64,000 nt of DNA from assembly GCF_049897565.1 (NCBI RefSeq), contig NZ_JAFCWM010000009.1, positions 124,001 to 188,000 on the forward strand. Reading direction: 5' to 3'. The notes beneath the pieces were generated by a model. It ran no database searches. It was not told where the DNA came from and saw nothing but the letters and a program-made list of their open reading frames with translations. Every line of letters starts with the position of its first letter. The first letter of the stretch is position 1. Source of the stretch: JAFCUW01 sp049897565. Lineage in GTDB: Bacteria; Pseudomonadota; Gammaproteobacteria; Burkholderiales; Burkholderiaceae_D. Shown piece by piece: positions 17,935 through 26,957 of the stretch. A program made the translations under genes and the position numbers.

Positions 17935-20790
17935 TTACTTGGTCAGGACGAAACCCTTGAGTTTCGAGAATGCCGTCTCCAGCAAATCCTTCTGCTGCGC
18001 GTAGTGCTTGTCGTAGTAACCGACCGCAGGCGAGGCCGACGCCGGGCGGCCCGCATACGCGAGGCGCTGACCCGATTCCAGGCTTTCGAAGATATTGTGC
18101 TGGATCTGGAACCACGGACCCTGGTTCTGCGGCTCGTCCTGCGCCCATACCAGCTCGGTCGCGTTCGAGAACTTCTTCAGTTCTGCGGCGAACGCCTTGT
18201 GCGGGAACGGATAGAGCTGCTCGACACGGATGATGGCGGTGTCGACCTGTCCACGCGTCTTGCGGGCGTTGACCAGGTCGTAGTAGACCTTGCCGGAGCA
18301 GGCGATCACGCGCTTGACCTTCTTGGCGTCGATCTTGTCATCGACTTCGCCGATGACGGTCTGGAACGCGCCCTTGGCCAGGTCCGACAGCGGCGAGCCG
18401 GCGTCCTTGTTACGCAGCAGCGACTTCGGCGTCATGATAACGAGCGGTTTCCGGAACTGGCGCACCATCTGGCGGCGCAGCAGGTGGAAGATCTGCGACG
18501 CCGACGTCGGCTGCACCACTTGCATGTTGTTGTCGGCGCACAGCTGCAGGAAGCGCTCGGGACGCGCGGACGAGTGCTCCGGGCCCTGGCCTTCGTAACC
18601 GTGCGGCAGCATCATCACCAGGCCGGAGGCGCGGCCCCATTTGACTTCGCCGGAGCTGATGAACTGGTCGATGACGACCTGGGCGCCGTTGGCAAAATCG
18701 CCGAACTGCGCTTCCCAGATGGTCAAGGTGTTCGGTTCGGCGGTCGAGTAGCCGTATTCGAACGCGAGCACCGCTTCTTCCGACAGCACCGAGTCGATCA
18801 CGGTGAACGGCGCCTGCGTTTCCGACACGTTCGCCAGCGGCACGTAGGTGCCGGCATCCCAGCGCTCGCGGTTCTGGTCGTGCAGTACCGCGTGGCGGTG
18901 CACGAAGGTGCCGCGCCCGGCATCCTGCCCGGTCAGGCGGATCGCGTAGCCGGACGAGACCAGCGACGCGTAGGCGAGGTGCTCGCCCATGCCCCAGTCG
19001 AGGTTCATCTCGCCGCGGCCCATGGTGGCGCGGTCGCCCAGCACTTTCTCGACCAGCGAGTGGACCTTGAATTCTTCCGGCACGGTGGTGATGCGCTGGG
19101 CCAGGCGTTTGAGTTCGGTCATCGGCACGGCGGTGTCGGCGCTGTCGGTCCACTTCTTGTTGAGGAACGGCAGCCAGTCGACGGCGTACTTGTTCTTGAA
19201 GTTCGAGATGACCGGGTCGACCGTGTGCTTGCCGGCGTCCATCGCATCGCGGAAGGCGGCGACCATCTTGTCGCCGGTGTCGGCGGCGATGGTGCCCTGC
19301 GCTGCCAGCTTGTCGGCGTACAGCTTGCGGGTGCCGGGATGCTGGGCGATCTTCTTGTACATCAGCGGCTGCGTCAGCGCCGGGGTGTCCTGCTCGTTGT
19401 GGCCGAGCTTGCGGTAGCTGACGATGTCGAGGACGATGTCCTTCTTGAACTGCACGCGGTAGTCCATCGCGATCTGGGTCGCCAGTACGACCGCTTCCGG
19501 GTCGTCGCTGTTGATGTGCAGGACCGGCGCTTCGATCATCTTGACGACGTCGGAGCAGTACAGGGTCGAGCGGGCATCGCGCGGGTCCGAAGTGGTGAAG
19601 CCGATCTGGTTGTTGATGACGATGTGGACGGTGCCGCCGGTGCCGTAACCGCGCGTTTGCGCCAGGTTCAGCGTCTCCATTACCACGCCCTGGCCGGCGA
19701 ATGCGGCGTCGCCGTGCACCAGGATCGGCAGCACTTGCGAGCCGATCTTGTCGCCGCGGCGGTCCATGCGCGCCTTGACCGAGCCTTCGACGACCGGGTT
19801 GACGATCTCGAGGTGGGAAGGATTAAAAGCGAGCGACAGGTGGACCGGGCCGCCGGCGGTCGAGATATCGCTCGAGAAGCCCTGGTGGTACTTGACGTCG
19901 CCCGACGGCAGGTCGTCGCCGTGCTTGCCTTCGAATTCTTCGAACAGGTCCTGCGGCGACTTGCCGAGGGTGTTGACCAGCACGTTCAGGCGGCCGCGGT
20001 GGGCCATGCCGATGACGATTTCCTGCACGCCGTTTTCGCCGGCGCGCTGGATCGTCTCGTCGATCGAGGCGATGAACGTCTCCGAGCCTTCCAGCGAGAA
20101 GCGCTTCTGGCCGACGTACTTGGTGTGCAGGTAGCGCTCGAGGCCTTCGGCCGCGGTCAGGCGATCGAGGATGTGCAGCTTTTTCTCGGCGCTGAAGTTA
20201 GGGGTCGAGCGGATCGATTCGAGCTTTTCCTGCAACCAGCGCTTTTCGGCCGGGTCGCTGATGTACATGAACTCGGCGCCGATGGCGCGGCAGTAGGTGT
20301 CGCGCAGGAAGTTGAGCAGGTCGCGCAGCGACGCCGTCTCCTGGCCGAAGTAGGTATTGCTGATGTTGAAAACGATGTCCATGTCGGCATCGGTGAAGCC
20401 GTAAAAGCCCGGCTGCAGTTCCGGTATTTCCGGGCGCTCCTGGCGCTGCAGCGGATCCAGGTTCGCCCATTGCGAACCGAGGTAGCGGTAAGCGGCGATC
20501 AGCTGGGTGACGGCGACGCGCTTGCGTCCCATTTCGGCGTCGGCGGAAGCGGCGACGACGCGGATCGGGCCGGCCTTGGCGCGCTCGGCGAACGAAGCGA
20601 TCACGGAGGAGTGGACCACATCCGGCTTGTTCGAACCGTCGACCGCAGGCACGTTCTGCATGGCGTCGAAGTAGGAGCGCCAGTTTTCCGGCACCGAGCC
20701 AGGATTGTCGAGGTAGTTCTCGTATAGATCTTCCACGTACGGCGCGTTGCCGCCGAACAGATACGAGTTGGCTAGCTGTTTCTGCATCAT
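17935..20790 (-). CDS. sucA: 2-oxoglutarate dehydrogenase E1
   Basis: Thiamine-diphosphate decarboxylase component of 951 residues. The start at 20790 (MMQKQLANSYLFGGNAPYVE) is preferred to the GTG nine bases upstream, because AAAGGTG lies at the right distance and the family begins this way. Features include the N-terminal helix that contacts E2, GMAHRGRLNVLVNTLG, the ThDP/Mg region HGDAAFAGQGVV and INNQIGFTTSDPRD, and the C-terminal pyrimidine domain with MLPHGYEGQGPEHSSAR. It is the first gene of its operon; the roughly 200 bases upstream should hold the promoter. Confidence 0.96.
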   Translation of the reverse strand: MMQKQLANSYLFGGNAPYVEDLYENYLDNPGSVPENWRSYFDAMQNVPAVDGSNKPDVVHSSVIASFAERAKAGPIRVVAASADAEMGRKRVAVTQLIAAYRYLGSQWANLDPLQRQERPEIPELQPGFYGFTDADMDIVFNISNTYFGQETASLRDLLNFLRDTYCRAIGAEFMYISDPAEKRWLQEKLESIRSTPNFSAEKKLHILDRLTAAEGLERYLHTKYVGQKRFSLEGSETFIASIDETIQRAGENGVQEIVIGMAHRGRLNVLVNTLGKSPQDLFEEFEGKHGDDLPSGDVKYHQGFSSDISTAGGPVHLSLAFNPSHLEIVNPVVEGSVKARMDRRGDKIGSQVLPILVHGDAAFAGQGVVMETLNLAQTRGYGTGGTVHIVINNQIGFTTSDPRDARSTLYCSDVVKMIEAPVLHINSDDPEAVVLATQIAMDYRVQFKKDIVLDIVSYRKLGHNEQDTPALTQPLMYKKIAQHPGTRKLYADKLAAQGTIAADTGDKMVAAFRDAMDAGKHTVDPVISNFKNKYAVDWLPFLNKKWTDSADTAVPMTELKRLAQRITTVPEEFKVHSLVEKVLGDRATMGRGEMNLDWGMGEHLAYASLVSSGYAIRLTGQDAGRGTFVHRHAVLHDQNRERWDAGTYVPLANVSETQAPFTVIDSVLSEEAVLAFEYGYSTAEPNTLTIWEAQFGDFANGAQVVIDQFISSGEVKWGRASGLVMMLPHGYEGQGPEHSSARPERFLQLCADNNMQVVQPTSASQIFHLLRRQMVRQFRKPLVIMTPKSLLRNKDAGSPLSDLAKGAFQTVIGEVDDKIDAKKVKRVIACSGKVYYDLVNARKTRGQVDTAIIRVEQLYPFPHKAFAAELKKFSNATELVWAQDEPQNQGPWFQIQHNIFESLESGQRLAYAGRPASASPAVGYYDKHYAQQKDLLETAFSKLKGFVLTK

Positions 20791-20976
20791 CTTGCTCACC
20801 TTTCATTCGCGCTTCGCGAAATTGGCGGGTTAATCTAACCTTCCGCGACACGGCCTGACCGGTTAGCGGATTGCACATCAAGTTGTGGGGAAGGACATTT
20901 ACTACTGCGGAATTCTTGGGAAAGCCCTTCAGAATAGCACGCCATATTGTAACGCAACATCACTTTCTCCGATGAG

Positions 20977-21207
20977 ACACCGGCGAGCTACGCCGTAAAA
21001 ATTGGTCGCGGTGCCACGTTGTTGTCATTGCGCTCACCTTTTTTACGGCAGCGCCAGTTCACATTTGCGCAGACCAGCCTGATCAAGGACCTGATCCACA
21101 AGGCGTTTTCCGGTTCCGGCAAGGACCTGGTGCTCGCTGCGCTGCGCGGGCACGTCACCCAGCAGGAACGTGAACAGATCCAGGCGATCCTCGATCGCGA
21201 CAAGTAG
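20977..21207 (+). pseudogene. possible remnant of a BlaI/MecI/CopY-family repressor (C-terminal part)
   Basis: An open frame with no ATG (a TTG at 21019 is possible) encodes QFTFAQTSLIKDLIHKAFSG followed by GSGKDLVLAALRGHVTQQER and a short end. The pattern of a helix ending in AFSGS, then a Leu-rich helix, then Glu/Gln-rich helix resembles the C-terminal dimerisation segment of BlaI-type repressors, where GGS is followed by LV-A-L. The DNA-binding half is absent. Read this as a gene fragment rather than a working gene; the family match is judged by eye only. The rest of the 500-base stretch between sucA and the DUF421 gene (20800-21303) holds only the sucA promoter region and nothing else recognisable. 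Confidence 0.35.
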
Positions 21208-21303
21208 ACGGTCCGGGCGTATCGCGCGACGTTAGCGCGCACTGTTGAAAACCGCCTGCGTGAAAAATCTTTACAATATGTCAAACATTCTACGGAGGCG
21301 CGT

Positions 21304-21789
21304 ATGTTCGACATGGACCTGCCCTGGTGGGAATTTATCGTGCGCGGAGCGGTCGTCTATATCGTGCTGCTGGCGATGGTGCGCGTGTCGGGCCGGCGCA
21401 CAGTTGGCCAGTTCACGCCGTTCGACCTGCTCGTGGTCATGCTGCTGAGCGAAGCGGTATCGAATTCGCTGTCGGGCGGCGACGATTCGCTGGCGGGCGG
21501 CCTGATCATCGCGGCCACCCTCATCGTGCTGAACATGGTGGTGGCGCTGGCGTCGTCGCGCAGCCGCAAGATCTCCGACTTAGTCGACGGCACCGCGGTG
21601 CTGCTTGGCCGCGACGGCAAGTTTTTCGACAAGGTGGTGAAGGAACTGCGGCTCGGCCCATCCGACCTGGAAGAAGCGCTGCGTGAGGCGGACTGCTCGC
21701 TGGAGGAGATGCAGTGCGCGTTTCTCGAGGCCGACGGCGCGATCACCATCATGAAGAATCCGAAGGTCAAGAAGACGGAGTCGGCTTAG
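21304..21789 (+). CDS. DUF421 membrane protein (YetF-like)
   Basis: Protein of 161 residues with three hydrophobic segments near residues 10-30, 40-60 and 62-82. It contains the family motif VRVSGRRTVGQFTPFDLLVV and the small cytoplasmic domain with LVDGTAVLLGRDGKFF. A good ribosome site (CGGAGG) precedes the ATG. YetF/DUF421 proteins occur in many bacteria, often near stress or sporulation genes, with no firmly known activity. It converges on the beta-barrel gene downstream with 15 bases between stops. Confidence 0.88.
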   Translation: MFDMDLPWWEFIVRGAVVYIVLLAMVRVSGRRTVGQFTPFDLLVVMLLSEAVSNSLSGGDDSLAGGLIIAATLIVLNMVVALASSRSRKISDLVDGTAVLLGRDGKFFDKVVKELRLGPSDLEEALREADCSLEEMQCAFLEADGAITIMKNPKVKKTESA

Positions 21790-21804
21790 CGCCATGCGCG
21801 CAGC

Positions 21805-22764
21805 TTAAAACACCTTGCCGATGCCGAGCAGCAGCACGTCGGAATCGCGATGGTATGAGGTGACCACGCGGCTCCAGCTCAGCTGCGCGCGCCAGTCGGG
21901 ACTGAGCCGGTAGCGCGCGCCGATCGACACGATCGGCACCAGCTTGGTGTTCGAATCTTCCGTCGGTTCGTAGCGGTCGATGCGGTCGCGCATCAGGTAG
22001 CCGCCAACGCCCAGCTCGATCACGGTGCGGTCGGTGAACGGCCGCAGCAGCCACAGCTGTGCGGTGAGGCCCTTGCGCTCAGCGAGGCCGATGCGTCCCT
22101 CGTTGAGGTAAGACGTGCTCCACTCCATGTTCTGGGTGACGGTGCCGCGGTACTCGATTCCCATCGCGCGGGCGCGTTCCGATTCAAAACTGTTGACGAT
22201 GGCTTGCCCGAACTGGAGCATCAGCAGGCCGTCGCCCGGCTCCTGATTGAGGTCGCGCACATGGTCGGGGACGTCGCGCAGTTCGTAGCCCATGCCGAAG
22301 AGCAGACTGTTCGAATCGCCCCGGCCTTGCGCGGCGACATGGTTAAAACGCATTTCAAGATAGGTGCGCTGCGCCAGGTGCCACTTCATGTTGACGCTCG
22401 TCATGCTGCCCGAGCCATGCACGTTGCGGTAGTCGCTGGCCTGGCCGAGACCGGTGGTGGTATCGAAGAAATAGTACGGGCCAAAGCCGACGCCAAACGA
22501 GACGCCCCGTTCGGGGATCGGCGTGTGCAGCCAGAACTGCGCCGTCAAGCCGTCGCGGTGATGCTTGCTCGGATGGCCTTCGTTGAAGTACTCGGCGCCG
22601 ACCGACGTGTAGGGACTGAAGCGTTGCGAAAAGCCGAGCTGGGCGGCGAACGAACGTCTATCCACCATCGTGTTGTCGAGACTGCCGGCCAGCAGCGAGA
22701 CATCCTGCGCCGACGCGACGCCGCATGCGAGCAACAGTGGCACGACGACATAGTTGGTATTCAT
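21805..22764 (-). CDS. outer-membrane beta-barrel protein with internal duplication (acyloxyacyl hydrolase/PagL-like fold)
   Basis: Exported protein of 319 residues with an N-terminal signal peptide (MNTNYVVVPLLLACGVASAQ) and a C-terminal Phe typical of outer-membrane barrels. The two halves match each other: YFNEGHPSKHHRDGLTAQFW near residue 59 pairs with YLNEGRIGLAERKGLTAQLW near residue 221, and LLFGMGYEL pairs with LLLGIGKVF. The strand RTYLEMRFNHVAAQGRG resembles the PagL strand that carries the catalytic His-Ser, but the Ser-Asn after His is replaced by Ala-Ala, so lipid A deacylase activity is doubtful. A strong ribosome site (AAAGGAG) precedes the ATG. Family assignment is tentative. 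Confidence 0.72.
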   Translation of the reverse strand: MNTNYVVVPLLLACGVASAQDVSLLAGSLDNTMVDRRSFAAQLGFSQRFSPYTSVGAEYFNEGHPSKHHRDGLTAQFWLHTPIPERGVSFGVGFGPYYFFDTTTGLGQASDYRNVHGSGSMTSVNMKWHLAQRTYLEMRFNHVAAQGRGDSNSLLFGMGYELRDVPDHVRDLNQEPGDGLLMLQFGQAIVNSFESERARAMGIEYRGTVTQNMEWSTSYLNEGRIGLAERKGLTAQLWLLRPFTDRTVIELGVGGYLMRDRIDRYEPTEDSNTKLVPIVSIGARYRLSPDWRAQLSWSRVVTSYHRDSDVLLLGIGKVF

Positions 22765-22809
22765 GCAGCTCCTTTTTTCTTTGCAGCATCATGCCCGTTC
22801 CCAAGCATT

Positions 22810-23718
22810 TTAGTCGCACAACTCGTCTGCGCGACCTTGCAGCAGCACCGCCCATGCCGGCACGGCGGCGCGCCAGAACGCGGCCAGCGATTCGGCGCGC
22901 TCGAGCGGCAGGCCGAGCCCGCGCGCGGCGGCAAGCAGCACCGCGACCGCTTCGGCCTCGTTGCGCGGCGCCACTGCGACAGCGCCCGTCTGTTTCGACA
23001 GCTTCTCGCCGCCTTCGTTGCGCAGCACCGGCGCATGCAGGTAGCGCGGCGTCGGCACGCCGAGCAGGCGTTGCAGGTAGATCTGGCGCGGCGTGGAGTC
23101 AAGCAGATCGGCGCCGCGCACAATATCGGTAACGCCCTGCTGCGCGTCGTCGACCACCACGGCGAGCTGGTATGCCCAGAAGCCGTCGGCGCGCTTGAGG
23201 ACGAAGTCGCCGGCGTCCTGCGTCAGGTGGTGCGCGATGGGGCCGGCAAAGCGGTCGGTAAATTCAATCAGGTCGGCGCCCGCGTCGGGCACCCGCAAGC
23301 GCAGGCTGCGCATGCTCTTGCCGGCGCCAAGTCCGGCGCGGCAGGTGCCCGGATAGATGGCCGAGCCGTCCGGCGCGGTACCGAGGCGCGAGTCGGCAAT
23401 TTCGCGGCGATTGCAGCCGCACGGATAGGCGTGTGCGCCGAGCTGGTCGACGGCTGCCTGGTACAGCGCGCCGCGGCGACTTTGCCAGACCACGTCGCCG
23501 TCCCATTGCATGCCGAGCTGGTGCAGCAGTCCCAGCATGTCGTCCGCGGCGCCGGCCACGCTGCGGCCTTCATCGACGTCTTCGACGCGCACCAGCCAGC
23601 GGCCGTGATGGGCGCGCGCGTCGAGATAGCTGGCGAGCGCGGCCACCATCGAGCCGGCGTGCAGCGGACCTGTGGGCGATGGCGCGAATCGGCCGGTGTA
23701 GGCAGGTCGGGTGGGCAA
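22810..23718 (-). CDS. gluQ: glutamyl-Q tRNA(Asp) synthetase
   Basis: Short GluRS paralogue of 302 residues that attaches glutamate to the queuosine base of tRNA-Asp. The start is set at a TTG at 23718, which has AGGAG seven bases upstream; no ATG lies in the right place and a longer frame would run into the neighbouring gene. It shows the class I HIGH-like segment GRFAPSPTGPLHAGSMVAAL, a zinc-type cysteine pair (YPCGCNRREI), and the KMSKS-like EKLSKQTG. The anticodon-binding half of full GluRS is absent, as expected. It is read in the same direction as the NTF2-like gene, 16 bases downstream of it. Confidence 0.92.
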   Translation of the reverse strand: MPTRPAYTGRFAPSPTGPLHAGSMVAALASYLDARAHHGRWLVRVEDVDEGRSVAGAADDMLGLLHQLGMQWDGDVVWQSRRGALYQAAVDQLGAHAYPCGCNRREIADSRLGTAPDGSAIYPGTCRAGLGAGKSMRSLRLRVPDAGADLIEFTDRFAGPIAHHLTQDAGDFVLKRADGFWAYQLAVVVDDAQQGVTDIVRGADLLDSTPRQIYLQRLLGVPTPRYLHAPVLRNEGGEKLSKQTGAVAVAPRNEAEAVAVLLAAARGLGLPLERAESLAAFWRAAVPAWAVLLQGRADELCD

Positions 23719-23734
23719 GTCGAAACTCCTGATG

Positions 23735-24229
23735 CTATTTCGCCGCCGGTGGCTTCGCCTCGAATTCCTTGATGAGCTTGGTGACTTCGCCGGCGACGTC
23801 GTTGGGAACCGCAATCGAGAGCTGATAGTGCTCGATTTCGAAGCCGGTGGCCGTGCGGTGGATCACGCCGCTGGCCTGGCAGATGCCCATCTGCGTGTCG
23901 AGCAATTCGTCGAACCAGATGATGTGCTTGTCGGCCGACGCATACACGTTACGCTTGATGGCCTTGAACGTCCACGCCGATTTGCGTTCGAAGAAACGCT
24001 TGGCCCACACCTTGAATTCATCGCGGTGCCACAGCTCGGTCTTGTCGGTGCCGATGTAGACGCCGTCCTTGGCAATCTTGTCGAAGAAGGCCAGGCGCGC
24101 GTTGGCGGCGTCGTCGTGCCACTCGTCGACGAAAGCGTTGACCTGCTTCTTGAGCGCCGCATCGGCCGGCTGCGCCAGGCCGGCGACGCTTGCGAGCAAC
24201 AGGCAGCACGCCAGGATCAGTCGTTTCAT
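23735..24229 (-). CDS. exported NTF2/SnoaL-like protein
   Basis: Protein of 164 residues with a signal peptide (MKRLILACCLLLASVAGLAQ). The mature part begins with a long helix (LKKQVNAFVDEWHDDAANAR) and continues with DGVYIGTDKTELWHRDEFKV, the pattern of a NTF2-like cone fold: a helix, then a strand with a polar pocket residue, then the helix around FKVWAKRFF. No catalytic residues are assigned. A good ribosome site (AAAAGGAAC) precedes the ATG. It lies between gluQ and the secreted hydrolase, all on the minus strand with gaps under 20 bases, so the three may form a transcription unit. The function is unknown. Confidence 0.7.
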   Translation of the reverse strand: MKRLILACCLLLASVAGLAQPADAALKKQVNAFVDEWHDDAANARLAFFDKIAKDGVYIGTDKTELWHRDEFKVWAKRFFERKSAWTFKAIKRNVYASADKHIIWFDELLDTQMGICQASGVIHRTATGFEIEHYQLSIAVPNDVAGEVTKLIKEFEAKPPAAK

Positions 24230-24240
24230 TGCAGTTCCTT

Positions 24241-25263
24241 TTAGAGGCGGCCGGCGTCGACGTCGCGCAGGAAGCGGATGACGCCGTCGAAATATTTCTG
24301 CTGATCGTCGTACATCGACATGTGGCTGCCGTCAGGAAGATACAGGTAGCGCCCGCGCTTGACCTTGGCGGCGATCATCTTCATGTGGGCCGGATCCATC
24401 GTGTCGTGACGGGCGCCGATCGACAGCAGCGGCACTTTGATGTTCGGCAGGTCCGCCACGCGGTCCCAGTCAAGCAGCGCGCCGCTGGCGCCCAGTTCGC
24501 TCGGACCCTGCATCGGAATATACACTTTCGGGTTCATATGCCTGGTTGAGCGCAGCACCGGCTCGGGCCACTTGTCCGGCGCCATGCGCAGCACGTGGTG
24601 GGCGTAGTGATGCGGCATCAGCAACTCCATGTAGCGCGGGTCTTCGTACTTGCCTTGCGCCTCGAGCTGCTTGACCTCGGCCAGCACCTTCTGGTCCATC
24701 GCCGGCATCAGCACCTTCTCGGCGTACACGTTATAGGCCGGGATGCTGGCCATCATGTTGGACACGATGACGCCCTTCAGGTTCTGCGGATACTTCAGCG
24801 CGTACTCGATGGCCAGGATGCCGCCCCATGAGTGGCCCAGCACGAAGAAATTCTTGCGGTCGAGGCCGAGCGCCTGGCGGACCTGCTCGACTTCATCGAC
24901 GTAGCGCGGCAGGTTCACCAGCGACGGGTCGTCCGGCTGGTCGCTGTAGAACGAACCGAGCTGGTCGTAATAGTAGTACTCGATGCTGGCGCCGGGGAAG
25001 AAGCTGTCGAACGCTTCGAAATATTCGTGCGTCATGCCTGGGCCGCCGTGCAGCAGCAACACCTTGATGGTCGGGTTGTTGCCGACCCGCTTGGTCCAGA
25101 CGTTGAAGGTTCCCTTCGGCGTGGAAATCGGAATCATCCTGACGCCGCCGCTCAGCACATCGGTGCGTCCGTGGGTGGAGAAATACGACGCTGGCGGCGC
25201 GGCAGCGGCGACAGTGCAAACGCTCAGCAGCAGTGCGGCGAGCAATGAAACCAATGTCTTCAT
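24241..25263 (-). CDS. exported proline iminopeptidase-like alpha/beta hydrolase
   Basis: Serine hydrolase of 340 residues with a signal peptide (MKTLVSLLAALLLSVCTVAA). The oxyanion-hole motif LLLHGGPGMTHEYF is characteristic of the S33 proline iminopeptidase group. The nucleophile elbow is VLGHSWGGILAIEYAL; the acid is probably Asp in GARHDTMDP and the base His in LPDGSHMSMYDD. AGGA lies before the ATG. Substrate specificity cannot be told: enzymes of this group act on N-terminal proline peptides, but also on other amides and esters. Confidence 0.88.
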   Translation of the reverse strand: MKTLVSLLAALLLSVCTVAAAAPPASYFSTHGRTDVLSGGVRMIPISTPKGTFNVWTKRVGNNPTIKVLLLHGGPGMTHEYFEAFDSFFPGASIEYYYYDQLGSFYSDQPDDPSLVNLPRYVDEVEQVRQALGLDRKNFFVLGHSWGGILAIEYALKYPQNLKGVIVSNMMASIPAYNVYAEKVLMPAMDQKVLAEVKQLEAQGKYEDPRYMELLMPHHYAHHVLRMAPDKWPEPVLRSTRHMNPKVYIPMQGPSELGASGALLDWDRVADLPNIKVPLLSIGARHDTMDPAHMKMIAAKVKRGRYLYLPDGSHMSMYDDQQKYFDGVIRFLRDVDAGRL

Positions 25264-25313
25264 ACAATCCTCGATTCGACAGAAAAGTGTTGTGGAATCA
25301 AAAGATTGTACAC

Positions 25314-25454
25314 CTACAACGTTGGGAAATTCTCATCCGGGCGGCGGGGGTCTGACCGCTGCAGTCGCAGCCCGCATCCGCTCGAACGGCCGGTGCGCTT
25401 GGCGAGTGCGTCAAGCCGAGCTTCTATCCCAGCGGGAAGACGGAATGCAAACAT
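25314..25454 (-). pseudogene. truncated ribbon-helix-helix antitoxin-like gene
   Basis: From the ATG at 25454 the frame reads MFAFRLPAGIEARLDALAKR and then TGRS, which is the start of a CopG/RelB-type ribbon-helix-helix domain: a strand, then helix A. The expected second helix (the RxAI type) is missing. Instead the frame runs into unrelated Ser/Cys/Arg-rich sequence that contains GGTCAGACCCC, the core of the intergenic repeat family seen elsewhere. No toxin gene is next to it. AGGA lies upstream. I read it as the leftover of a toxin-antitoxin locus. The rest of 25264-25606 holds the gltA terminator and nothing else. Confidence 0.45.
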
Positions 25455-25561
25455 CGTGATGACCGTCCTATCATGGAGCGTTCGCCCCATCTGCTTCATA
25501 CGCATAGCGAGCTTCATCACCGCGCACTTTGCGCACCTTACCGCGGTAAATCATATCCATT

Positions 25562-25590
25562 AAAAAAGCGAGCCGAAGCTCGCTTTTCTT
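25562..25590 (-). terminator. intrinsic terminator of gltA
   Basis: On the minus strand the stem AAAGCGAGC, a TTCG tetraloop and the complement GCTCGCTTT are followed by a run of T. It lies 17 bases past the gltA stop and is one of the clearest terminators in the window. Confidence 0.87.
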
Positions 25591-25606
25591 GATGCGGCAA
25601 ACGCGA

Positions 25607-26908
25607 TCAGCGCTTGTCGATCGGCTGCACGTCGCGCTTCGGCGAACCGATGAACAGCTGGCGCGGACGGCCGATCTTCTGCTCCGGATCGGCGATCATC
25701 TCGTTCCACTGGGCGATCCAGCCAACCGTGCGGGCCATCGCGAAGATACCGGTAAACAGCGATACTGGAATGCCCAGCGCCGACTGCACGATGCCCGAGT
25801 AGAAGTCGACGTTCGGGTACAGCTTGCGCGACACGAAGTAGTCGTCTTCCAGCGCGATTTTTTCCAGCGCCATGGCCAGCTTGAACAACGGGTCGTCGTG
25901 CAGGCCGAGCTCGTCGAGCACCTCGTGGCAGGTTTCGCGCATCAGCTTGGCGCGCGGGTCGAAGTTCTTGTAGACGCGGTGACCGAAGCCCATCAGCTTG
26001 ACGCCGGAATTCTTGTCTTTCACCTTGTCGATGAAGGCCGGGATGTTCTCGACGCTGCCGATTTCCTTCAGCATCGTCAAGGCCGCTTCGTTGGCGCCGC
26101 CGTGCGCCGGGCCCCACAGGCAGGCGATGCCGGCTGCGATGCAAGCGAACGGGTTGGCGCCCGACGAGCCGGCCAGGCGAACCGTCGACGTCGACGCGTT
26201 CTGCTCGTGGTCGGCATGCAGGATCAGGATGCGGTCGAGCGCGCGCACCAGCACGTCGTTGACGACATACTCTTCGCACGGATTGGCAAACATCATGCGC
26301 ATGAAGTTGGCGCTGTACGACAGGTCGTTGCGCGGGTAGATGAACGGCTGGCCGAGCGAATACTTGTACGCCATCGCGACCAGCGTCGGCATCTTGGCGA
26401 TCAGACGGATGGCCGACACTTCGCGGTGATGCGGGTCGTTGATGTCGAGCGAGTCGTGATAGAACGACGCCAGCGCACCGACGGTGCCGACCAGTACCGA
26501 CATCGGGTGCGCGTCGCGGCGGAAACCGCGGAAGAAAAACTGCATCTGCTCGTGCACCATCGTGTGCTTGGTGACGGTCTCGTCGAACGTCTTGCTCTGC
26601 TCGGCGTTCGGCAGTTCGCCGTTCAGCAACAGGTAGCAGGTGTCGAGGAAGTCGCAGTTCTCCGCCAGCTGCTCGATCGGGTAGCCACGGTATTGCAGCT
26701 CGCCCTTGTCGCCGTCGATGTAGGTGATCGCCGAATTACAGGCGGCCGTCGACATGAAGCCTGGGTCGTACGTGAACTTGCCGGTCTGGCCGTACAGCTT
26801 GCGGATGTCGATGACGTCCGGGCCTACCGTGCCTTTGTAGATCGGCATGTCGATCGCGGCGCTGCCATCGGAGAACGACAGTGTGGCTTTGGTATCGGAG
26901 ATATTCAT
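25607..26908 (-). CDS. gltA: citrate synthase
   Basis: Condenses oxaloacetate and acetyl-CoA to citrate. The 433-residue protein is the type II (hexameric, NADH-sensitive) length. The active-site His regions are AGIACLWGPAHGGANEAAL and LMGFGHRVYKNFDPRAK, with the catalytic Asp near the C-terminus in the IVQSALGIPVSLFTGIFAMA neighbourhood. GAAGGAA precedes the ATG. It is the last gene of the sdhCDAB-sdhE-gltA run, ending at a strong terminator. Confidence 0.97.
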   Translation of the reverse strand: MNISDTKATLSFSDGSAAIDMPIYKGTVGPDVIDIRKLYGQTGKFTYDPGFMSTAACNSAITYIDGDKGELQYRGYPIEQLAENCDFLDTCYLLLNGELPNAEQSKTFDETVTKHTMVHEQMQFFFRGFRRDAHPMSVLVGTVGALASFYHDSLDINDPHHREVSAIRLIAKMPTLVAMAYKYSLGQPFIYPRNDLSYSANFMRMMFANPCEEYVVNDVLVRALDRILILHADHEQNASTSTVRLAGSSGANPFACIAAGIACLWGPAHGGANEAALTMLKEIGSVENIPAFIDKVKDKNSGVKLMGFGHRVYKNFDPRAKLMRETCHEVLDELGLHDDPLFKLAMALEKIALEDDYFVSRKLYPNVDFYSGIVQSALGIPVSLFTGIFAMARTVGWIAQWNEMIADPEQKIGRPRQLFIGSPKRDVQPIDKR

Positions 26909-26957
26909 GGCACTTCCTTCATGGATGCGGGTCTACAATTAAATTACGAATCTGGTC

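Noticed and set aside
20988..21314. Minus-strand frame of 108 codons upstream of sucA
   Set aside because: Poor codon use and no recognisable domain; the plus-strand frame in the same place has a better, though broken, family resemblance.
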